Shown here: positions 57,820 through 64,000 of the stretch, in pieces | How the letters are laid out: every line of letters begins with the position of its first letter | How positions within the stretch are numbered: the stretch's first letter is position 1 | DNA from: Stemphylium vesicarium | Taxonomy: Eukaryota; Ascomycota; Dothideomycetes; Pleosporales; Pleosporaceae | Direction of reading: 5' to 3' | Assembly (NCBI GenBank): GCA_004380135.1 | Contig: QXCR01000045.1 | Span: forward strand, 367,225-431,224 | Length of the DNA stretch: 64,000 bases | Notes under the pieces: model-generated | What the model saw: the letters and a program-made list of their open reading frames with translations, nothing else | Database searches by the model: none | Told to the model about the DNA's origin: nothing | Position numbers and translations under genes: made by a program

Positions 57820-57947
57820 GATGGCGGGCACGCAGAAATCGTAGATCTCTTGCTGCAGCATGGTGCAGATATCGAGATTACGATTCACAATGCCGCACTG
57901 CTCTTGAGGTGGCAGCGTCGTTAGGCCACAAGGTTGAAAAGGATTAG
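57820..57947 (+). pseudogene. Ankyrin-repeat gene relic
   Basis: The plus strand reads DGGHAEIVDLLLQHGADIEI, a textbook ankyrin-repeat segment. It then loses frame, and ALEVAASLGHKVEKD continues in another frame to a stop at 57945-57947. A preceding CTAG at 57817-57820 could be an old splice acceptor. Upstream (about 57290-57420) a membrane-like open stretch may belong to the same dead gene. No intact ankyrin protein can be built. Confidence 0.55.
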
Positions 57948-58340
57948 CGTAGTGGCACCCTCCCTCACCTTCTAGGCATGGTCACGACCGATGCGAACAC
58001 CAAAACCAAGAAGCCGTGCTTACCTGCACATTCTCATTCAACGCGGAAAATACTGTTGGCTCGTCATTGATAGGTCATCGTGGTACCACGGGTTGTAGTG
58101 GGTAGCAACCACAGAACAATTCTAAACAACTCTAGGCAACATCAATATTGAGCGAGCAACCCAAAAAAGAAAACCCCAAAGTTCATAACAGTGCGGCAGG
58201 GTTTTTCGCTTCCATTCTTACCAACCTCTTGGTTCACAGTCATCTCGAGCGGAAGCACACAACAATACGAACGACACTGGAGAAAGTCACGCCCTACAAT
58301 ACACGCATCTATCCAAACCAACGACCGTTCCACAGTCGCG

Positions 58341-59018
58341 ATGCCAGAAGCAGCCGAGTCTCTTTTCATGGACTTGCCTACCGAACTGCGCTGTATTATC
58401 TACGGATATCTTCCGGACATCGTCTAAGAGCCCGTTTTCCCCGAGCCCGGCATCTGCAGCTGGGAAGTATATCGGATGCCAACCGCACTACTTCAACTTA
58501 ACAAGACTATATACGAAGAGGTGAAGCACCCCGCGATACAGAAGCCTTTGCAGAAGGTCAACAATCGGCTTCTACCCAAAATCGTTCTCGGCCCGACGCG
58601 CACTGAGGTAGACCCTATATACATCGCGCTCTCAGAAACCTTCCATCAAGCCGGCAAAAAACTCCACACGTTTCTAGGTGGGCCCCGAAAGCGCGGTGGC
58701 GAGGTCGAGAATTTCAGCCTTGACCTCGCGTCTTGGTACAATGATACGTATCTGCCGCAGCAGGTTCCCGGTGGACATGAAGAAGCCTCCGATTCCCAGA
58801 TCGAGTGTAGACCTGAGCGCTTGTACGGGTTTTTGAGGCAGACTTTGAAGAGAATGGCGATTAGGAAGACCTCCGAGATCCGCGTTCGGCTCTTGGTACA
58901 CCCGTTGAGACTGCTTTCTGACCGAATAAATAGGTCGGAGAGACTGGCCCCCACGTACATGCGGTACGAAATAATGGCTGCGCAGGACATTACACGGCAA
59001 GCGCTGAGTGTCGGATGA
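58341..59018 (+). pseudogene. F-box-like protein gene with an in-frame stop (TAA at 58425)
   Basis: From ATG 58341 the frame gives MPEAAESLFMDLPTELRCII then YGYLPDIV, a fungal F-box-like start (LPxELR...IY). It stops at TAA 58425-58427. The same frame resumes without shift as EPVFPEPGICSWEVYRMPTA and runs to 59018 (NKTIYEEVKHP, GPTRTEVDPIYIALSETFHQ, then a helical C-terminus). One C-to-T change (CAA to TAA) would explain the break. Alternatively a shorter protein may start at Met 58476, without the F-box. Total would be 225 codons. It borders the AT-rich degraded island, so a RIP-type mutation is plausible. Confidence 0.65.
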
Positions 59019-59921
59019 GCTGCGAACTCAAGACAGTGGATTCTTTTGGTCGACACAAAGGTTTTATTGTGTTGGTGTACGACATATCTGGAAGACACGG
59101 AATGGGACTTAAGGTCGCAAACGCAAAGGCGCGTGCGAGATACCGGGGCTTGTTTGACATGGCTATGTCACTGTGTTGAGCGTTACGCTGAAGGGGACAC
59201 ATGTACGTAGTTCTATCAACCTTTGCATCGGTACAAAGATTTGATAAGTCCAGAGTATTCGACGAACCCGGCAATGCACCCTACAGATACACACCCGCAG
59301 AACCCTTCGGATCCTGCACCGATGCCGATGTGATGGTTTCGATATGGTGAGGCATGCATAGGATGGAATGAGCTTGTTGGGATCAGCTGGTGTCCTTGAT
59401 ACGCGAATGCGATGGCAAGCATGGCAGACATGGCTGCTGGTGTTGACGTTCGCGTCGAATTCTCGAGGTTGATACTCGGTGCTGTGCAGACAACTAGAAA
59501 GATCTTGAACAAGTACAGGTCCCCTTCTAAAATCGTGGCACATATAGAGGTGCATGTATTTGCCTGAGCGGATATTTTCCTACCACTCAATGATACGGCA
59601 GTACCATGATGCACACTAGGTTGTCATAATTTCCTCTTCGCTTTTCCAACCCCGTTCTTCGTAAACTCTCCTAGACTCCATTTCCGCATGTCAAGAAAGA
59701 TTGGAAGATGTAGATGTGTATTCGTCATACTCGATGCATACTCGTACAATGATAGGTATATGTGATATAAAGCCAAGCGCCCAACCAGCGAATAAAACAA
59801 TCAGGAAAGAAAAATCGTAAAGATGGAAATCGAGCCACCTTAGACATGCCAGTGAGTAGTATCCATCCAGCAACCCAACATCCCCTAACCCCCAACCTCA
59901 CTCCCAAAATCTCACAACCAT
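59019..59921. other. Spacer without a convincing gene
   Basis: 0.9 kb. A 132-codon minus-strand open frame (59216-59614) contains a hydrophobic stretch and a few cysteines but has no supporting features. Nothing else. Confidence 0.4.
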
Positions 59922-61257
59922 CTAAGCCCTCAAACCCCTGCGCATCTTCCTCGCCGCAGCCCCAGCAGCAGCAGCAACATCAGCCGGTCCCCCGTCGGGA
60001 TTCGTAACCGCACCCGCAAATCCAACAAGCTCATTAAACGTATCAGCAGTACTCTTATCCCTGGGTCCACCCTGCACAGCCGCAGCAGCGCTTTCACACG
60101 TAGCCACCGCCGCGTCATTGGCCTCGCACACGTTTGTGAGTTGGTTGCACAGTGCATTGGTGATGATGTCCGGGTTTAGGGCTTCGGATTGGCCGCCGCG
60201 CGCCACTGGGTCTGCGATCTGGAAGGTGAATTCGTCGGCGGGGCGCCCGTTTTCGCCGCCTTGGAAGGTTATTGTGGGCGTGCAGAGGCCGAAGTCTTCG
60301 CCGCCTGCTGCTGCGCCGGCACCGGCGTTGGCGTCGACTGCGTCTTGCTGGTTGTCGTTGTTGTTTGCGTTCTGGTTGTTGGCGTTGTCGTTGCCGGCGT
60401 TGTCGTTGCCGGCGTTGTCGTTGCCGGCGTTCGCGTTGTTGTTCTGGTTGTCGGTAGCATCTTGTGTTGCATTACCAGCATTGCCGTTCATGTTCATGTT
60501 CATGTTGCCAGCAGCGGCATCTTGCTGGTTATTGTTATTATTACCAGCAGCGGCCTGGTTATTACCATTTGCAGCGTTTCCGTTGCCAGCAGCAGCCTGG
60601 TTGTCATCCGCAGCAGCATTGCCGTTACCAGCCGCAGCCTGGTTTCCACCAGCGCCAGCACCGCCAGCAGCAGCGCCTCCAGCAGCAGCACCACCAGCAG
60701 AATCCTGGCTAGCGATAAGATCACCCAAGCCAGCCTGATCCATGAGGTCAAACACACTCATACCCTCGGCAGCGAGCGGGGATGCAGCAGAGCTTTGACT
60801 CAGAGCCGCGGCATCACCGTTGACATCGACATCAGGGTCGATGAGAGGCGTGATACCCCTGAGCTCCGGTGTAACAGGGAGTGAAGCATCACCACAGACG
60901 TTCTGAACATTGCCGTTGGCAAAGGGGTTGGTGTTTTTCTCCGCAGTCACCATGCCAATAGCAGCAGTTAGAGCATCTGCACCTCCACCGAGCTCAGTGA
61001 AGATCTGATCGGCGCGGACGAGCTGGTAAAGATGTGTTAGTACGATATTTGTGGGTAAAGGGAGTAGAAGAACATACCTTATCGCAAGAGTTCGCTCCAC
61101 CAAGCAAATCAGAAATAGCAGCACCAGCAATGGTAGCAGCGGCGCCACCATCACCACCCTGGACATCGCTAATAGCACTGATAGGAACGTTTTCCTGACC
61201 GAAACGAGCTTCGACATAGGCAATGACTGCCGCAAGGATGAAAGTCTTGGAAACCAT
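59922..61257 (-). CDS. Secreted Asn/Gly/Ala-rich low-complexity protein
   Basis: Unrecognised predicted extracellular protein. Exon 1 is 61257-61078 (signal peptide MVSKTFILAAVIAYVEA, then RFGQENVPISAISDVQGGDG). A 55-nt GT-AG intron (61077-61023) leads to exon 2, 61022-59922, for 426 residues. The N-terminal ~170 residues are ordered-looking with two Cys (NSCDK, VCGDASLPVTPELRG). Next comes a long repeat region with AGGAAAGG, NQAAAGNGN, NMNMNMN and GNDNA units. The C-terminal domain has GLCTPTITFQGGENGRPADE, ITNALCNQLTNVCEAND and VATCESAAAAVQ, giving four further Cys, and ends in the basic RKMRRGLRA. The layout resembles the Gas1/Egh16-like gene (folded ends, repeat middle), without obvious homology. 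A TATA box lies about 290 bp upstream. Confidence 0.8.
60385..60429 (-). repeat. Three perfect 15-bp repeats coding GNDNA
   Basis: TTGTCGTTGCCGGCG repeats three times in tandem on the plus strand inside the Asn-rich secreted protein gene. Confidence 0.9.
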
Positions 61258-62443
61258 TGTGACTGGGTGTGGTTCGTTGATTTGGAATATAGGTCCGAAA
61301 AAAGAATGGTATTTGTGAGAAACAAGTTGTTTAGACGTTATCGGCTGTAATACGGAGGCAAACGAGAGGCTAGCTCTTTGGAAACAGTGAAAGATGTAAG
61401 ATGGTAAGTTGTAGGTAGTAAAAGCCGACCGGGGCGAAAGAATGGAAAAAGTGCTGGAAAGCGAAGGGAAAGCTGGATGCTACTGTTGACTTGTTGTTGT
61501 CGAAGTTGCTGGCCTTGTTATCGGGAGCGAGGTTTGCAAGGCTTATATACTGCGGTAAACAGATACATGCCTTTGCCTCTCTTTCCAAATGGACATGCTT
61601 CCAAGCGCCGTGCCCTGGGGGCGATGTCTCCAGGATCACTTACACGTCTCATCCATGCAACCAAGACCTGTCTCCCGCCTTGTATCCGGCGCCCAGAACA
61701 CAGAAGAGGATAGAAAACGGGCTGGAAAAATGACTGAGGGGTGTTCTTGCCAAGGCGTCATGCGCTCTTTGGCGTGCTGGAACGTATGATTGCCGGACTG
61801 CGACTTCGCTACGCTTTAGTATCCGTCTATTAAGGCTTCCGTGCGGGGCGATCGCCTCAAAAGACGTTGTCGTTGCTGGTGCCTGACGTTGGGGTTGTGA
61901 CAGTCTCAGTCGCGGTGGGGTTTCATGTGACCTTGCGACACGGGACTACACCTACAACCGCCGGGCAAGACATCGCTTGACGGGGCGGATCATCAATGCG
62001 TTCTAGACGTGAAATGTTGACTTTGATTCGAACCACAGAGGGAATATGTCGCAATTCATGAGTAAACAGTTGAGATTTGCGGGCACAAACGCAATGCAAA
62101 GAAATAGTAGGTGGCAATGGGTAGTGGGTGCTGGTATTGGGTAAAGAAGACGCGGTCGTGTCCGAGCGTCAAATGCAACCGAAACAATATGCTCAAGAGG
62201 ACCAAGAAAATGCGCAGGAACCAGAAGATGAGTCGAGTATGTTCATTATGCCTTCCGCAGACCAAGAAGTAGGAAGGCGGGTGGTATAAGCCGCGCGCGT
62301 GGCTTCGGGGTTTCCTGTGCCGGTTCGCGCATGCGCACATGATGTCGACACTCGCAGCATGGTAGTCTACAAAGTCCATACCATTCGGCGGCTCTCCCTT
62401 ACCCCCGCGATGCAATGCCGATAACGCCATGGCTATGTATTCA
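61258..62443 (-). promoter_or_regulatory. Promoter of the Asn-rich secreted protein, TATATAA at 61543-61549 (minus)
   Basis: On the minus strand GTATATAAGCC lies about 290 bp before the ATG, comparable to the TATATAAGGCC in front of the Gas1/Egh16-like gene. The remainder up to the mS38 stop contains no recognised gene. Confidence 0.5.
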
Positions 62444-63425
62444 CTAAGTCCTATCCAGCTTCCTTCGCAACAACCTCGTCCTCTTCATAAGCTTCTTATA
62501 CTTGTGCTTCTTCATCTTGAGCTTCCGTTGCCTCTTGACACTAATGGCGTACATGCCGTATCTCCGCCTTGCAACATGTTCTCGGAACGTCCTTGGTTTG
62601 CTCTCTTCGGGCAGCGGGACCTCGGTAATGCGCTGGTTGATGCTGGCAGAAAGACCCTCTGCAGAGTATGACTCGGCCTCTGACACGGTGGCCAGCGGGT
62701 CGTAAGGCTCGGGTGCCGCTGGTGGCTGGAAGGGGACTAGACGGGCAGCCCAGTTCTCTACACTGTGCTGTGTTGGCTGGACGTCGAGGTGGTAGACGTC
62801 TTGCTCAGATTGTATGGCGTCTGCCCGTTGCTCCTCTTGCGCGTCGATCTCGGCGTGCATGCGCTCGAGGAAGCCGCTAAGTAGGTTCTTGGTTTCCTCC
62901 ATCTTTTCGACCTGGCTTGCCCGATTTACATCAAAGAATGCATCGAATTCGGCGGTTGAAGTCGAGTTCGGGAAAGCGCGCGAGATGGAGATGGGGCGGT
63001 GGAGGCCAAAGAAGGCTGATAATTTGACATCTAGACTGCATTAGTACATGCATGCATGACAATGCTTATCCTCTCCAAGGCTTACCATCTTCCCGGAGGT
63101 GGTTCGTTGGTGGTACAAAGGGCACGTTGTTGCCCAGGGTGGCAGTCGATGGCTCCTTCGACCTCTTCAGCCCCTTGGACTTCTTCCCCGCGCCCTGGAG
63201 TTCTGCCGTAGCATTCTGGTCTAACTCGGCAGGCTTCTTCTTGCTATTCGGGGGTGTCGAGGGCTTTGATGACGAGTAGCGGCGCTGGTGATTCGGGCGG
63301 AAAGGCTGCTGCGGCGCAGTGCTCGTACTCAGCGCAGAGCGGGCGCAAGTATTTAGCGCGGTGAATGGCGCAGCCGAGAGGGTATTCGCAGAGCGGGCGA
63401 ATCTCCCAACAGCTGGCGAGAACAT
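62444..63425 (-). CDS. Mitochondrial small-subunit ribosomal protein mS38 (Cox24/AURKAIP1-like)
   Basis: Mitoribosomal small-subunit protein; yeast Cox24/Qri5 is needed for COX1 mRNA processing and translation. Exons 63425-63086 and 63030-62444, joined by a 55-nt GT-AG intron, give 308 residues. The N-terminus (MFSPAVGRFARSANTLSAAP...) is Arg/Ser/Ala-rich without acidic residues, as expected of a mitochondrial presequence. The middle is variable. The diagnostic C-terminus is the very basic YAISVKRQRKLKMKKHKYKK followed by LMKRTRLLRRKLDRT, the conserved mS38 helix that threads into rRNA. Confidence 0.9.
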
Positions 63426-64000
63426 GGCCAGTTGAGTGGAGGGGCAGGTATGACGGTGTTGTTGATGAGGCTCAAGCCGGCCGGCTATCAGGACTTGCTG
63501 CAGCCTGCGAACGCTCCGATGTTTCCCCGACTGCCACTAGCACCTGTCACAAGAGTGCGTCGGAACGGCAATACCGACTCGGAACACGCGGTGCATTGTA
63601 CGGTGAATGTACCTACGTATCCATCTAGCGTGACAGCTCGAATGATACTCCCACCTGATCATGCGTCCGAGTCTCGTGCTGTCCTTGACACATACATTCT
63701 GCCCCACCAGCCCTACCCATCATGCCCAGCCTCTTCACTACACCAACGGATGCCAGGAAAGCACATGTCCCAATCCGTCCAAAGGGCTGGAGCTCTAAAA
63801 GTATATCCTTCCTTCCTACAACCCACTCTACCCACCACGTATGCCGCGCGACTCGCCCTTATCAGCGACCTTTGCCATGCTAAGCCCAAGGGATTACTGC
63901 TTCAAGACTACCTCACTTTGCACGCCCCTCTACAACTTGCCTATTATCTCTGAGAAACGATATCTGCTCCAAAAGCCCAACTCCTCTCATACTATCACTA
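63426..64000. other. Upstream region of mS38 to the window edge
   Basis: Contains the mS38 promoter. A plus-strand open frame (63432-63953) starts at TTG and lacks family features, so it is not called as a gene. Confidence 0.4.

Noticed and set aside
59216..59614. 132-codon minus-strand frame with a hydrophobic stretch and Cys residues (possible small secreted protein)
   Set aside because: The hydrophobic part is not at an N-terminus, a second overlapping frame is equally open, and no promoter or intron support is visible.
63432..63953. 173-codon plus-strand open frame at the right edge
   Set aside because: Begins at TTG, composition is not protein-like, and it sits in the mS38 promoter.
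1..64000. CRISPR arrays, operons, prophage, bacterial insertion sequences, secondary-metabolite cluster
   Set aside because: The window is fungal with intron-rich monocistronic genes. No direct-repeat/spacer array, and no PKS, NRPS, terpene-synthase or clustered pathway genes were seen.

Overview
The window is nuclear DNA of a filamentous ascomycete, most likely a dothideomycete of the Pleosporales type. The evidence is short GT-AG introns (about 48-120 nt) with CTAAC/CTAAT branch motifs, a HET-domain gene, a Ste2 class-D pheromone receptor, a Gas1/Egh16-like secreted protein, and an AT-rich transposon-scarred island. Order-level placement is inference from protein flavour only. Exon borders below were read by eye from splice consensus and reading-frame continuity.

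Layout. 1-5.8 kb holds housekeeping genes: SPB1 rRNA methyltransferase (-, runs off the left edge), a YMC020W-type alpha/beta hydrolase (+) and RPA subunit 3 (-). 6.4-12.9 kb holds a doubtful Gln/Ser-rich ORF, an intron-containing tRNA-Asn(GTT), a C-terminal tandem-BRCT protein (-) and the Ste2 receptor (+), which carries a one-base frameshift in its tail. 13.8-19.4 kb holds a HET protein (+), a small broken ORF, a hemerythrin-like protein (-) and a Pex23/24-type dysferlin-domain peroxin (-). 20.7-35.6 kb is mostly forward: a 1,534-aa Pom1/DYRK-type kinase, a YGR210C/YchF-type GTPase, indoleamine 2,3-dioxygenase, a CsbD/Hmp1-like stress protein, a PMP3 proteolipid and a CNOT11-like protein. 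37.2-40.7 kb holds a Gas1/Egh16-like secreted protein and a multi-pass membrane protein. 40.7-45.7 kb is a 5-kb stretch with no convincing gene. 45.7-56.2 kb holds a fungal orphan (-), ARP2 (-) facing RPL5 (+), and a large LRR protein (+). 56.2-59 kb is a degraded island: an AT-rich block, a small TA-flanked inverted-repeat element, an ankyrin relic and an F-box-like gene with an in-frame stop. 59.9-63.4 kb holds an Asn/Gly/Ala-rich secreted protein (-) and mitoribosomal mS38/Cox24 (-).

The genes form no operon or metabolic cluster. Most are conserved core genes for ribosome production (SPB1, RPL5, mS38), DNA repair and replication (RPA3, BRCT protein), the actin cytoskeleton (ARP2), peroxisomes, NAD/kynurenine metabolism (IDO) and polarity signalling (DYRK). 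They are interspersed with self/non-self, mating and secreted-protein genes.

I found no clearly new multigene system. The observations most worth checking are the ste2 frameshift, the TATA box centred in a perfect STRE inverted repeat, the small TA-flanked foldback element, the F-box-like gene stopped by a probable C-to-T change, the CNOT11-like gene, and the two low-complexity secreted proteins.
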